Shown piece after piece: positions 50,259 to 59,114 of a stretch of DNA of 64,000 nucleotides. Every line of letters starts with the position of its first letter. Positions within the stretch are counted from its first letter, which is position 1. A model generated the notes under the pieces. It saw nothing but the letters and a program-made list of their open reading frames with translations, was not told the origin of the DNA and ran no database searches. The position numbers and the translations under genes were made by a program. This stretch comes from Leptolyngbya sp. FACHB-8 (GTDB lineage Bacteria; Cyanobacteriota; Cyanobacteriia; Elainellales; Elainellaceae): assembly GCF_014695575.1 (NCBI RefSeq), contig NZ_JACJOO010000053.1:1-64000 (forward strand). The letters run 5' to 3'.

Positions 50259-51044
50259 CTACTTGATGGTACACAGGTAATATAACCACATCTCTACATT
50301 CGCATCTAATTCAAGCTGGTTTTTAATTTCTAATCCAGTACTCCAAGAATAGATTTGAATATCGTAGAAGTTTTCGGCAAGTTGTTTTAATTGATCAGCG
50401 GGGTTGATGTAATAGGTTTTTAGACGAAAGTTATGGGATTCGTCTTTGATAATGGCGTGATCTAATTGTTGTAGTTGAGCCAACGTGAGCGATCGGTTCG
50501 CCAAGCGCAGAATCGCCAGCATAACTAAATTCACGTAAGTTTTAAGGGGATTAAAACTGAATTTGTTTTGTAGTTTAAATTCCCGTATCATCCCCTGAAG
50601 GCTATGAGTTGAGAAGAAGAAATACCCTCCTGACTTTCCCACCCTGGAAATTTCTTGTAATGCCTTTAAGCGCTCTTCGTGAGAAATATAATCAATCCCA
50701 TTAAAGCTAAATAAAATAAAATCAAATGTGTTGTCGGCGAACTGGCTCAGGTCACGGACATCGCAAACCTGAAAGTGCATTTGTGATGTACTCGGGAAGC
50801 GCCGTTTACAGGCAGCAATCATATCGGCAGAGTAATCAATTCCCACATATTCTGATACCAGTGGGGCAAAATGCTGGGTTGTTCGCCCACCGCCTACACC
50901 AATATCTAAGAGTTTGATTTGCGGCCATTCAGGCTTGAAGCGGCGCAAAATAGTAGCTTCTGCGGGCTGGAGCTGACGTAATTGGGCATAGTATGACACA
51001 ACATCCGAGGCTGTGTAGGTTTTCTGATTGCGGTTCGCGATCAC
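50259..51044 (-). CDS. Class I SAM-dependent methyltransferase
   Basis: The 261-residue protein has a Rossmann methyltransferase domain. Motif I is LLDIGVGGGRTTQHFA (about residues 50-65), the acidic loop is YVGIDYSADMIAACKRR, and the DVRDLSQFADNTFDFILFSFNGIDY region is motif II. The C-terminal 70 residues are variable and may shape the substrate site. The substrate is unknown. The start overlaps the cbiT stop by four bases (ATGA), so it is translationally coupled to cbiT. That could suggest a cobamide-related role, but the sequence gives no direct support. Confidence 0.85.
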   Translation of the reverse strand: MIANRNQKTYTASDVVSYYAQLRQLQPAEATILRRFKPEWPQIKLLDIGVGGGRTTQHFAPLVSEYVGIDYSADMIAACKRRFPSTSQMHFQVCDVRDLSQFADNTFDFILFSFNGIDYISHEERLKALQEISRVGKSGGYFFFSTHSLQGMIREFKLQNKFSFNPLKTYVNLVMLAILRLANRSLTLAQLQQLDHAIIKDESHNFRLKTYYINPADQLKQLAENFYDIQIYSWSTGLEIKNQLELDANVEMWLYYLCTIK

Positions 51045-51643
51045 TCAAACTTCTCGCCACTAACAATAAACATCGGATCGAGGGCTGCAAAGATTTGATT
51101 AATACCTCGAGTTTCTAAACGGTTGAGAGCTGATTGAACCACTTCAATGTTTCGCATTCGCAATTCTGAAAGGCACTCAGAAATTGCATAAAGTGACTCA
51201 AAATTAGTCGCGGTTGCAACGACACGTCCTCCACTTTTCAACCGCTTCCAAGTTGCCTGCAAAATATCTTTGATAGAACGGCCTCCCTCAATGCAAACGC
51301 AATCCGGAGCTTGTTTCAAATCCACCAAGCACTCCGGAGCACTCCCTTCAATAACCGTGACATTGGTGACAGAGAAGCGATCGCAATTCCGCCGAATCAA
51401 GCTTGCCACTTCTTCATCTCGCTCAATGGCAAAAATCTGCCCTCGCGGGCAGAGAAGTCCCACTTCCACCGGAATTGTCCCCGTTCCTGCGCCGATGTCC
51501 CACAAAATTGCATTCGATTGAAGCCGCAGTTGTGACACCAGCAGTACACGAATTTCGCGCTTGGTGAGGGGAATACCGGGGAGCTGTTCGAAGAGTTCGT
51601 CAGGTATGCCGGGGGTGCTGTAGGGCCAGAGGGAGGGGGACAT
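51041..51643 (-). CDS. cbiT: Precorrin/cobalt-precorrin C15-methyltransferase (decarboxylating) CbiT
   Basis: CbiT methylates C15 and decarboxylates the C12 acetate side chain during corrin-ring synthesis for cobalamin. The 200-residue protein opens with PGIPDELFEQLPGIPLTKREIRV, where LTKREIR is a hallmark. The SAM motif is LWDIGAGTGTIPVEVGLL, followed by IFAIERDEE and GSAPECLVDLKQAPDCVCIEGG. The partner CbiE, often fused or adjacent, is not here. The downstream methyltransferase overlaps it. No cobalamin riboswitch is visible upstream, where a family C repeat sits about 55 bases before the start. Confidence 0.9.
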   Translation of the reverse strand: MSPSLWPYSTPGIPDELFEQLPGIPLTKREIRVLLVSQLRLQSNAILWDIGAGTGTIPVEVGLLCPRGQIFAIERDEEVASLIRRNCDRFSVTNVTVIEGSAPECLVDLKQAPDCVCIEGGRSIKDILQATWKRLKSGGRVVATATNFESLYAISECLSELRMRNIEVVQSALNRLETRGINQIFAALDPMFIVSGEKFE

Positions 51644-51696
51644 GGGGGAGGGGTGAATGAGTGGGGGCAGGCACGTTGTTTATAACACCCTACACT

Positions 51697-51775
51697 AGAC
51701 CTCCTGCATGAATCGTTTTTTCAGGGCGTGAATCGTTGCGTAGCTCCGCCACGCAACGATTCACGCAGGAAGTCT
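51697..51775. repeat. Family C repeat element, copy 2
   Basis: The element has the same ends as copy 1 (AGACCTCCTGCATGAATCG ... CAGGAAGTCT). Its arms 51726-51741 and 51751-51766 pair perfectly over 16 bases (GCGTGAATCGTTGCGT). Copy 1 has a different but paired inner sequence. Confidence 0.8.
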
Positions 51776-51806
51776 ACTGTAGAATTCTCCGAGTGCCAAG
51801 GGATGA

Positions 51807-53282
51807 CTATTGAATCACACGGAATTTTTCCAGGGTGGGATCGGTGCTGCCAGTCAGGATGCCGCCAGCAGACTGGATGCCCTGGAGGTAGGCGATCGCT
51901 TCTTCCGTGACGATTTCGCCAGGTACCAGCACGGGAATACCGGGAGGATAAGGGCAGATGAGGTCGGCAGCGATATGGCCGGGAGCCTGCTCGACTGGAA
52001 TGAGGTTGGTATCCGCAAAGAAAGCATCACGGGGGGTGAGGGCAAGGGGAGAGTGGGGTGGGGTAGGGGTGGGGGAAAAGGGAGACAGGGAGGGAGAGGG
52101 ATGGTGTTGATTTAACAAAGTCTTAAAAGCGTTAATGAGTTGCTGAATGTCGGTTTCGGTGGTGCCCAGGGTGAGGACGAAGGTGAGGCTGTGCAGACCC
52201 GGAAGTTCGCAAGTGACCTTGTACTCCTCGTGGAGAATTTCGTCAGCTTCGAAGCCTGTAAGCCCAAGCTCACGAATGTCCACAGTCAAGCGGGTACGGT
52301 CAAAAAAGACTGAATCTACGACGTCTTGCAGTTGTAGATCTGGCAAATCTAAGACTTTGAGACCGGGAATAGAGGAAAGGCGATCGCGCGCCATCTGAGC
52401 CAAGGCCAACGTCCGTTCCATTAAGACAAAACCAGATTCCGCCATTTGCAGGCGGGCAGCATCCAGCGAGGCTAGCAGCAAGTAGCTGGGGCTGGTAGAT
52501 TGCACAAGGGCTAGGGCTTTTTGAATACGATTGGGGGAAACACGATCGCCCTGGGCGTGGAGCATTGCTGACTGGGTTAGGGCTCCCAGGGTCTTGTGGG
52601 TGGACTGCACAACCACATCTGCTCCGGCGGTCAAGGCAGGAGTTGGCAGGTCGGGATGGAAGGCGAAGTGGGCTCCATGCGCCTCATCTACTAAAAGGGG
52701 AATGTTGTGTTGATGGGTCAGGTGCGCGATCGCCTTCACATCGCTGCATACGCCGTAGTAGGTCGGAGACACCAGCATCACAGCCTTGGCATCCGGATGC
52801 TGCTGCAACGCCTCTGCAATTCGTTGAGGGGGAACACCATGGGCAATCCCCCAATGGGGATCTAATTCAGGGGTGACGAAGATGGGGACTACTCCCGAAA
52901 GGATCAGGGCGGCGATCGCAGACTGATGGCAGTTACGCGGCAGAATAAGCTTGTCTCCGGGGCGGCAGGTGGCCAGCACCATTGCCTCAATGCCCGATGT
53001 AGACCCGTTTGCCAAAAACCAGGTGCGATCGGCTCCAAAGGTTTGAGCCGCTAACTCCTGTGCTTCACGAATAACCCCTTCAGGAGCAAATAAATTATCG
53101 AGATCGGGCAGTTCCGGCAGGTCGACCCGGAAGACGTGCTCTCCCAAGAGTTCGGCCAGTTCTGGATGGACGCCGTGACCGCACTTGTGCCCCGGCACGT
53201 AGAAAGGAGCGTGGGGGCGATCGCGTAACGAGCGAAGTGTTTGCAGTAAAGGAGCCAGAACGTCAGGAATAGAAGGTGGCAT
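51807..53282 (-). CDS. Orn/Lys/Arg-decarboxylase-like PLP enzyme
   Basis: From the ATG at 53282 (MPPSIPDVLAPLL) the protein is 491 residues. It matches the fold-type I Orn/Lys/Arg decarboxylase group (SpeA/CadA-like, as in many cyanobacteria), which makes polyamine precursors. APFYVPGHKCGHGVHPEL, RTWFLANGSTSGIEAMVL, LLVDEAHGAHF and the PLP lysine in VVQSTHKTLGALTQSAML are present. The C-terminal domain follows a Pro/Ser-rich linker (SPFSPTPTPPHSPLALTP) that interrupts the usual sequence. The exact amino acid used cannot be read. The frame extends 26 codons into an upstream hairpin, which argues against that longer start. Confidence 0.85.
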   Translation of the reverse strand: MPPSIPDVLAPLLQTLRSLRDRPHAPFYVPGHKCGHGVHPELAELLGEHVFRVDLPELPDLDNLFAPEGVIREAQELAAQTFGADRTWFLANGSTSGIEAMVLATCRPGDKLILPRNCHQSAIAALILSGVVPIFVTPELDPHWGIAHGVPPQRIAEALQQHPDAKAVMLVSPTYYGVCSDVKAIAHLTHQHNIPLLVDEAHGAHFAFHPDLPTPALTAGADVVVQSTHKTLGALTQSAMLHAQGDRVSPNRIQKALALVQSTSPSYLLLASLDAARLQMAESGFVLMERTLALAQMARDRLSSIPGLKVLDLPDLQLQDVVDSVFFDRTRLTVDIRELGLTGFEADEILHEEYKVTCELPGLHSLTFVLTLGTTETDIQQLINAFKTLLNQHHPSPSLSPFSPTPTPPHSPLALTPRDAFFADTNLIPVEQAPGHIAADLICPYPPGIPVLVPGEIVTEEAIAYLQGIQSAGGILTGSTDPTLEKFRVIQ

Positions 53283-53306
53283 GGATGAGGGGTTATACGA
53301 TCTCCA

Positions 53307-53371
53307 GTTAAAGAACGATGAATATGCAGTGGTACGGCCCAACGCGCCACCGCATATCATCGTTCTTTAAC
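53307..53371 (-). promoter_or_regulatory. Hairpin in the 5' leader of the decarboxylase gene
   Basis: GTTAAAGAACGATGAATATG and following bases (from 53307) pair with 53347-53371, with one bulge and one mismatch. The left arm ends 24 bases upstream of the ATG at 53282. It could act as an RNA element or be a repeat that landed in the leader. Confidence 0.5.
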
Positions 53372-53403
53372 CGGATCTGATATGAGTTGACCGCTCCTAC
53401 TTT

Positions 53404-53527
53404 AACCTGAGTTCGGGTTAAGGGCGTTTTCGAGTGCCGCGCGTTGCGCGGCACTCGAAAACGCTCATTTTGGCGTGCGCAAAGCGCACGCCAAAATGAG
53501 AACTTCGGCTTATCCCGAAGTGAGGTT
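53404..53527. repeat. Family A repeat element, full copy 3 (three-way junction)
   Basis: The element is 124 bases, like copy 2. The outer AACCTGAGTTCGGGTTAAG pairs with CTTATCCCGAAGTGAGGTT at the far end with a few mismatches. Hairpin 1 has GCGTTTTCGAGTGCCGCGC and its exact complement. Hairpin 2 (from 53464) has CTCATTTTGGCGTGCGC, loop AAA, and its exact complement. One hairpin-2 pair is G-C here and A-T in copy 2. Confidence 0.9.
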
Positions 53528-53573
53528 ACTTTACATTACACTCAGCAAACACAGGCTTTTGGGAAGCAGTTTT

Positions 53574-53677
53574 AGGAGATTTCTGCATAAGAATTTACCC
53601 AGGATGTTGGTGTTTTGCCCGCGAAGCGGGCAAAACACCAACATCCTGGGGGGCAATTTCATTGCTGGAAATCTCCT
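53574..53677. repeat. Element E: 25-bp perfect hairpin inside an outer 10-bp stem
   Basis: AGGAGATTTC (53574-53583) pairs with GAAATCTCCT (53668-53677). Inside, arms 53598-53622 and 53626-53650 pair perfectly over 25 bases around GAA, apex GCGAAGC. It lies 46 bases from element A copy 3. Confidence 0.85.
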
Positions 53678-53883
53678 TAATCCCTACTAGCCGATGGCTC
53701 AGTGTCATTTCCGGGTTCGTGACCAAGCTTGAAAAATGAATCAATAGCTTACAAATGTAGCGGTTCTGAAACGATCTGCCGTTCTTCACGAAGTAATTTG
53801 AAGCTCTAATACAGTCTGTAATCAAAGCTCGTCAGCTCAATTTTGCTTCGGTACTCTAGAAGTAGAGTTAAGTATAAGTACTC

Positions 53884-54102
53884 ATGAATGAATTCGAACT
53901 GGCTCTGTTCTCTCTACTTCAAGTTCTTCCTTAAATTCTCTCTGATCATCCCTGTAGCCTCTAGGAACTCGTCCAGGAATCTGCCAGGCAGTTACGTCAA
54001 CCCATTCAAGAAGTTCTGGCTCCATTTACCGAAGCACTCCATACGCTATCCCAAGCAGGCACCGTTCATTACGATCGCCAGCACAATCAGGTTTACTTGT
54101 AG
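53884..54102 (+). pseudogene. Decayed ORF with two in-frame stops, unidentified
   Basis: One frame starts with ATG at 53884 (MNEFELALFSLLQVLP), then has TAA at 53932-53934 and TAG at 53962-53964. It continues with a coding-like C-terminus (ELVQESARQLRQPIQEVLAP, then FTEALHTLSQAGTVHYDRQH, ending VYL) to TAG at 54100-54102. The amphipathic, non-repetitive character on both sides of the stops argues that this was a single gene of about 72 codons. I do not recognise the family. The next 238 bases to the esterase gene hold no gene. Confidence 0.45.
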
Positions 54103-54340
54103 AGGTTGCCCATCACCTGAAAGGGTAGACAAGCACAGATTCATGGCGACAAGACTGAGCCATAGATTATGGAATTTAGCCTCCTCTGGGCGATCGCAAA
54201 TCCATAATCATCTCCATACACAAACCGAGGCAGATTTTGTGAAATTGATTTTACAAACGCTTCAAATCAAAAGAATTAATTCCTTCACAAAGTCTGCCTA
54301 AAATAATGATAACGAGCTTGTTTCAACTATCCCCTACTGA

Positions 54341-56068
54341 ATGGCCTCTGTAATTCGCCTCCCTAAAATCAAACCTTCCTCAAAAATCATTCAAAGTATT
54401 GTTACTCTAGTTATCGGTTTCGCAATGGTACTGATGCTAAATAGTTGCAATGCTTTAGTCACCAATCAACTTCCCAATACATTGACCCTGCCCTCTATCA
54501 TCAACCACCACATGGTGCTTCAGCAGCAAGCGAATGTGGCGGTTTGGGGATGGGATCGGCCAGGTACCACTGTGCAGGTTGAGTTTCGTGACCACCAGCA
54601 ATCTGCTCAGGCAGGATTGGATGGCCAGTGGATGGTGCAAATTCCCAGTGGCCCTGCAGGAGGTGCATTTTCCCTCAGCGTTCGTGGCACCCAAACCATT
54701 GTCTTAGAAGATGTGTGGGTTGGGGAAGTGTGGGTTGCAGGTGGGCAAAGCAATATGTGGTGGGCGGTACAGGCCAGTTGGAATGCCGAGCGAACCATCC
54801 CGGCTGCCACCAACTCGGCCATCCGCATCTGGGACGCGAACACGGGCGATCGTGCTCTGGGCTGGAGTTCGGATACCCCTCAAAAAACGGTACCTACAGA
54901 ATGGAAAATAACTACCCCTGAAAGCGTTGGGGCATTTCCTGCAACACCCTACTTCTTTGCCCAGGAGCTTTATCAGGCTCTCAAAGTGCCCATTGGGATC
55001 GTTCATCTGGCCGTACCCGGACAGGACATCGAAGCATTTCTCAGCCGCGAATTTATGACGGCCCACGTACCGCCGATGGTTGAAGCGGCCGGCTCTAAAA
55101 AAGAGGTGCGGTCCAGTGGCTTATTCAACGGCATGGTTTACCCCGCAGCTCCTTTTACGACCCGTGGTTTTCTGTGGTGGCAGGGTGAAGCGAATGCCGA
55201 TCGCGCCCTCCAATACCGGGTTTTATTTCCTGGATTAATCGAGGAGTGGCGACACCTGTGGCACCAGGAAGATGCGCCATTTCTCTTTGTCGAGTTAGCC
55301 AACTTCCTTCAGCCCCAAACCTTCCCCGTTGAGGATGCTCCCTGGCCTGCACTGCGCGACGCTCAGAAGGAAGCCTTGCGTTTACCCAACACAGCCATGG
55401 TTTCCACAATTGATATTCTGCTACCCGGGGAAGACACCACCGGACATCCCAGCAATAAACAGTTGGCTGGGCATCGGTTATACCTGGCCGCGATCGCCCA
55501 GGTCTACAACCAATCAGATCAGGAGTGGAGCGGGCCAGTGTTTAAATCGGTGGAATTTCGAGGCAAGGAGGTGATCGCGACCTTTGATCACGTTGCCGAG
55601 AGGTTAGTCACTCAGGATGGTCAGCCCCTCAGAGGCTTTGCCCTGGCAGGGACAGATCAGCGCTTCTTCTGGGCAAAGGGACGCACCGTAAACAATACCG
55701 TTGTGCTGAGCAGTCCATCGGTCGAACAACCAGTTGCTGTGCGCTACGGTTGGGCCAATAACCCCATTGGCAATCTCTATAACTCTGCGGGGTTACCAGC
55801 CTTTCCATTCCGGAGTGATAACTGGGTACTACGAGTCAGAAAGTTGCAGCTTCAACAAATGGACTGGCGCACATTAGCGACAACCATCGATCGCGAACTC
55901 ATACCTCAGCAATCTACCTTGCGCGATCGCTGGAACCTGATCTATACAACTCTGGCCCAGCGCCCTCAGGTCGTCAAACCTCTGATTGAGCAACTGCTGC
56001 AGCAACCGATGGAAGAAGAAATACTGCCGAACGCATTGCTTGCACTTCTTAAAAAACTAGAGTCCTGA
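54341..56068 (+). CDS. Sialate O-acetylesterase-like lipoprotein
   Basis: The 575-residue protein has an N-terminal hydrophobic segment (about residues 18-33) ending in LNSC, a likely lipobox. It should thus be anchored outside the inner membrane. A beta domain with INHHMVLQQQANVAVWGWDRPG precedes the SGNH-hydrolase domain. The nucleophile is in VAGGQSNMWW, FLWWQGEANADRALQYR is the third block, and the late GHPSNKQLAGHRL carries the catalytic His. The last 65 residues are an added helical tail. Family enzymes remove O-acetyl groups from sugars. The substrate may be an exopolysaccharide, which is inference. Confidence 0.82.
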   Translation: MASVIRLPKIKPSSKIIQSIVTLVIGFAMVLMLNSCNALVTNQLPNTLTLPSIINHHMVLQQQANVAVWGWDRPGTTVQVEFRDHQQSAQAGLDGQWMVQIPSGPAGGAFSLSVRGTQTIVLEDVWVGEVWVAGGQSNMWWAVQASWNAERTIPAATNSAIRIWDANTGDRALGWSSDTPQKTVPTEWKITTPESVGAFPATPYFFAQELYQALKVPIGIVHLAVPGQDIEAFLSREFMTAHVPPMVEAAGSKKEVRSSGLFNGMVYPAAPFTTRGFLWWQGEANADRALQYRVLFPGLIEEWRHLWHQEDAPFLFVELANFLQPQTFPVEDAPWPALRDAQKEALRLPNTAMVSTIDILLPGEDTTGHPSNKQLAGHRLYLAAIAQVYNQSDQEWSGPVFKSVEFRGKEVIATFDHVAERLVTQDGQPLRGFALAGTDQRFFWAKGRTVNNTVVLSSPSVEQPVAVRYGWANNPIGNLYNSAGLPAFPFRSDNWVLRVRKLQLQQMDWRTLATTIDRELIPQQSTLRDRWNLIYTTLAQRPQVVKPLIEQLLQQPMEEEILPNALLALLKKLES

Positions 56069-56112
56069 TTGCCCATTAGCGAAGTCACGCGTTCCGGCTG
56101 CGTTGCATGCAA

Positions 56113-56142
56113 AGGTCCAGTGTTTCCCAAAACACTGGACCT
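56113..56142 (+). terminator. Terminator of the esterase gene
   Basis: AGGTCCAGTGTTT (56113-56125) pairs perfectly with AAACACTGGACCT (56130-56142), 44 bases after the stop codon. Confidence 0.6.
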
Positions 56143-56221
56143 CTAAAGTTTCAGCCTCTCTGCGTCCTGTTCACAACTCTCCCGGCCAGGGAAACCTAGA
56201 CCATGAGTTCCTGGCAACACA

Positions 56222-57865
56222 ATGGCTTCTAAGTCTTCTAACGCTTCAGCCTGTTCCTCATCCCAACCGATGACTGACCGCACCCAGGCAACCCGCCGCC
56301 TCACTATTTTTTATGTGTCGTCGTTGAGTGCGATCGCCGGTCTTTCCATTCTGGGTCAATTGCTCATTCAAAATGCACTGAAACAGCAGGAACTCGACAT
56401 TCAAGTCATTAGCGAAGCTCAACAGCAAAAAATGCTGATTCCGCAGATGACGCGAACCGCAATGCTGATGCAGATGAGCAGCGATAGTACAACAAAAACC
56501 CAGTATCAGGAGGAAATGGAGGAGGCAATCGCTAACGCGAATTCCTGGGAACAAACCATGGGTACGTTGGCACGAGACGGACGGCTGTCTCAGTCCCGAC
56601 GGCAGCAAATTCAACAAATGGTCGATCAGCTTGCACCCACGCATCAACAGTTGATTACGACAGCGCAGCAAGCGATGACAGGGCAGAAGGGGCAAGGAGG
56701 GCAGGACAGAGGAGCTGGGGGGCAAGAAGCTGAGCCAGGTGGAAACAGCCGAGGTGCGGTTCCGCTGCCGGGACAGAGACAGCCACCACCCTTGGGACAG
56801 CGTCCTGGCCAAGACCCACAGGCTCAAGCTGGGCAGCAACCTCCTCCTCCAAGGGGACAGCAACAGCCACCAGCACCTGAACAACGTTCTGGGCAGAGGC
56901 AGCCACCCGGAGCGGGAGGGCAGCAGGGGGGTGATCCCATGGAATTGGAACACAGATTTATGCGGGATTTGGATCAGTTGATTCTGACCTACAACCAGCA
57001 GGTGGCCGCCAGTACCCAGTATCTCAAGCAGTTGGAGTTGGGGCTTTTGGTGGTGACGTTAGGGGTGCTAGCCATGGAGGGCCTGGTGGTATTTCGCCCG
57101 GCTGTCAACAAAATTCGTGAAACCATGAGGGCACTGGCAGAGTCCTTGCAAAAAACTCAAGCCATGGCTAAACGGCTAGAACAGGAGCAGAAGAAATCGG
57201 AAAAACTGTTGCTGAATATCTTGCCTCGGCCTGTAGCCCATCGGCTGAAAGAGAGCCAGCAGGCGATCGCCGATGGCTTTGCAGAAGTCTCTGTTCTATT
57301 CGCTGACATTGTAGGCTTCACACAACTCTCCACCACCATGCCGCCCCAACAACTGGTGGGGTTACTCAACGAGATCTTCTCTACCTTTGACGAACTGGCA
57401 GAACGACACGGCCTGGAGAAAATCAAAACCATTGGCGATGCGTATATGGTGGTGGGAGGCTTGCCCACGCCCCGGGCCGATCATGCAGAGGCGATTGTAG
57501 CGATGGCGATCGATATGCAGAAGGCGATCGCCACCTTTAATCAGAAAAACAAGCAATCTGTTCAGATTCGTATTGGCATCAACTCTGGCCCCGTCGTTGC
57601 TGGAGTGATCGGCATCAAAAAGTTTATCTACGATCTCTGGGGTGACACGGTCAATACAGCTAGCCGGATGGAAGCCTATGGCGTTCCGGGTGGCATCCAC
57701 ATTACAGACAGTACGTATCAACGGATCAAGCACAAGTACCAGGCCGAGTCTCAGGGCATTATGCCCATCAAAGGAAAAGGAGATATGGAAACCTACTTAA
57801 TCGTCGGCCCTAACAGCGACGTGAAGATTCCTACAACCAGTGCACGAAGGGTTCAGCGTCCCTAA
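56222..57865 (+). CDS. Membrane adenylate cyclase with PilJ-type sensor and low-complexity insert
   Basis: The protein has 547 residues (alternative start ATG at 56270). Membrane helix 1 spans about 27-50 and helix 2 about 271-291. The external region between them resembles the type IV pili methyl-accepting sensor (residues 55-152), but is broken by a Gly/Gln/Pro-rich stretch at 155-240. The class III cyclase domain starts near 350. The metal-binding aspartates are Asp362 (LFADIVGF) and Asp406 (TIGDAYM). Substrate residues Lys402 and Asp471 (IYDLWGD) indicate ATP, hence cAMP. Asn478 and Arg482 complete the transition-state contacts. It likely makes cAMP in response to an envelope signal. Confidence 0.9.
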   Translation: MASKSSNASACSSSQPMTDRTQATRRLTIFYVSSLSAIAGLSILGQLLIQNALKQQELDIQVISEAQQQKMLIPQMTRTAMLMQMSSDSTTKTQYQEEMEEAIANANSWEQTMGTLARDGRLSQSRRQQIQQMVDQLAPTHQQLITTAQQAMTGQKGQGGQDRGAGGQEAEPGGNSRGAVPLPGQRQPPPLGQRPGQDPQAQAGQQPPPPRGQQQPPAPEQRSGQRQPPGAGGQQGGDPMELEHRFMRDLDQLILTYNQQVAASTQYLKQLELGLLVVTLGVLAMEGLVVFRPAVNKIRETMRALAESLQKTQAMAKRLEQEQKKSEKLLLNILPRPVAHRLKESQQAIADGFAEVSVLFADIVGFTQLSTTMPPQQLVGLLNEIFSTFDELAERHGLEKIKTIGDAYMVVGGLPTPRADHAEAIVAMAIDMQKAIATFNQKNKQSVQIRIGINSGPVVAGVIGIKKFIYDLWGDTVNTASRMEAYGVPGGIHITDSTYQRIKHKYQAESQGIMPIKGKGDMETYLIVGPNSDVKIPTTSARRVQRP

Positions 57866-57904
57866 ACAGATCCTCAAGAGCGCGTATCAAATCTTCTGAG
57901 CATG

Positions 57905-57967
57905 GACCAAAACCAGAAGGCTATTTTTCTGTCACTTCGCGGCAGAGCATAGCCTTCTGTTTTGGTC
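57905..57967. terminator. Bidirectional hairpin between the cyclase and the isomerase gene
   Basis: GACCAAAACCAGAAGGCTAT (57905-57924) pairs with 57949-57967 with one bulged base. The genes on either side converge here. Confidence 0.65.
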
Positions 57968-58006
57968 GGCCAGATGCTTATAAAAGCCAACCAAAATGCC
58001 ATCCAA

Positions 58007-59077
58007 CTAATGAACCGCAACCTCCCCTAACTGCTGAATTTGTTCATCCTCATAGCCAGCAGCCTGAAGGGGACCAACCACATCCATAGCCATGTCTGGC
58101 ACATAGCAAACGACCAGGCTCGCCTCCCCTTGAGGCACAATTTGTACTTGCCCGATCGCCGCAGGCAAGATACAGGACTCTCCGGGAGGCAAAGATTCAG
58201 TACCGCCCGCGAACTGTAGCTCTACAGCATGATCACCTACATTCGTCAGCGTGGAGCAACGGTGGGGGTGGGAAGGTTCGGTGTGAGGTGCCGTCAGCGT
58301 CCAGCGTTCCATGGCGAAGTAGGGACCAGCACAGCAGAGAACACGACGGTTAGGTTCGCTCTCCAACACCAGGCCTGGGTTTGGGCGGGGATGATAATGA
58401 TTCTTTAGCTCATCCAACGTCCCATTGATGTTGGCGTGCCATTGCTCGGTTGAGAGCGGTTGGCCATACAGGTCGTGAGGCATGACAAATTGCCCTAAGT
58501 CAGAGGTTTGCTGCACCTCAAATACCAGGGCATCTGGGCCAAAGGAGTGGATAATTCCCCCTGGCACATATATTGTGTCTCCAGCCTGGATGGGATAACG
58601 GTGAATGACGGCATCGTAGTCTTTATTAACGAATGCTTCGAACAATTCTTCCCGGCTGAAGTCGCCTTTTAATCCAGCCAAAATGGTTGCACCGGGTGCG
58701 GCCCAGAGAATGTGCCAGGCTTCTGTTTTACCGTTGGGTTCGTTGTATACCCGGGCTGCAATTTCGTCATCGGCATGGAGATGGACGGGGAGCATGTGGG
58801 AGGCGTCTAGAAACTTTTCTAGCAGTGGGAAGTGGGGCCCGCGCCAACCCTGTCCGACCAGTTCATCGGGGTCACTCTGAATGAGGTCGTGGAGGGTTTT
58901 TCCGGCGAAGGAGCCGTTGGTGACGGTGCCGGTGGTATCGCGGTAGTCGCTAATTTCCCAGGTTTCAGCGATGATGCCTTCGGGCATGTTCTGCTTGTGA
59001 AGGCGATCGGGGATGAGACGTTCACCGAAGGCATAGTGACGAACGTGGGCGGTGAGTTTGATGGGATACCAGTTCAT
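58007..59077 (-). CDS. manA: Class I mannose-6-phosphate isomerase-like enzyme
   Basis: The 356-residue cupin protein matches type I phosphomannose isomerases, which interconvert mannose 6-phosphate and fructose 6-phosphate. The zinc-site motif is PVHLHADDEIAARVYN, where the second His and the following acidic residues fit. GKTEAWHILWA and GDTIYVPGGIIHSFG are the other two cupin blocks. The C-terminal part is a second cupin. It is the last gene of the putative sugar-importer operon, 200 bases after the permease, with two hairpins in that gap. The context suggests it acts on the imported sugar after phosphorylation, but no kinase gene is present. Confidence 0.85.
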   Translation of the reverse strand: MNWYPIKLTAHVRHYAFGERLIPDRLHKQNMPEGIIAETWEISDYRDTTGTVTNGSFAGKTLHDLIQSDPDELVGQGWRGPHFPLLEKFLDASHMLPVHLHADDEIAARVYNEPNGKTEAWHILWAAPGATILAGLKGDFSREELFEAFVNKDYDAVIHRYPIQAGDTIYVPGGIIHSFGPDALVFEVQQTSDLGQFVMPHDLYGQPLSTEQWHANINGTLDELKNHYHPRPNPGLVLESEPNRRVLCCAGPYFAMERWTLTAPHTEPSHPHRCSTLTNVGDHAVELQFAGGTESLPPGESCILPAAIGQVQIVPQGEASLVVCYVPDMAMDVVGPLQAAGYEDEQIQQLGEVAVH

Positions 59078-59114
59078 ATAAGCTCGTCCTTATTAACTCT
59101 GTGTGACAACTTTA

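Noticed and set aside
53888-54301. A 137-codon frame in the repeat island
   Set aside because: It is out of frame with the better-supported decayed ORF at 53884-54102 and is basic and low in coding quality.
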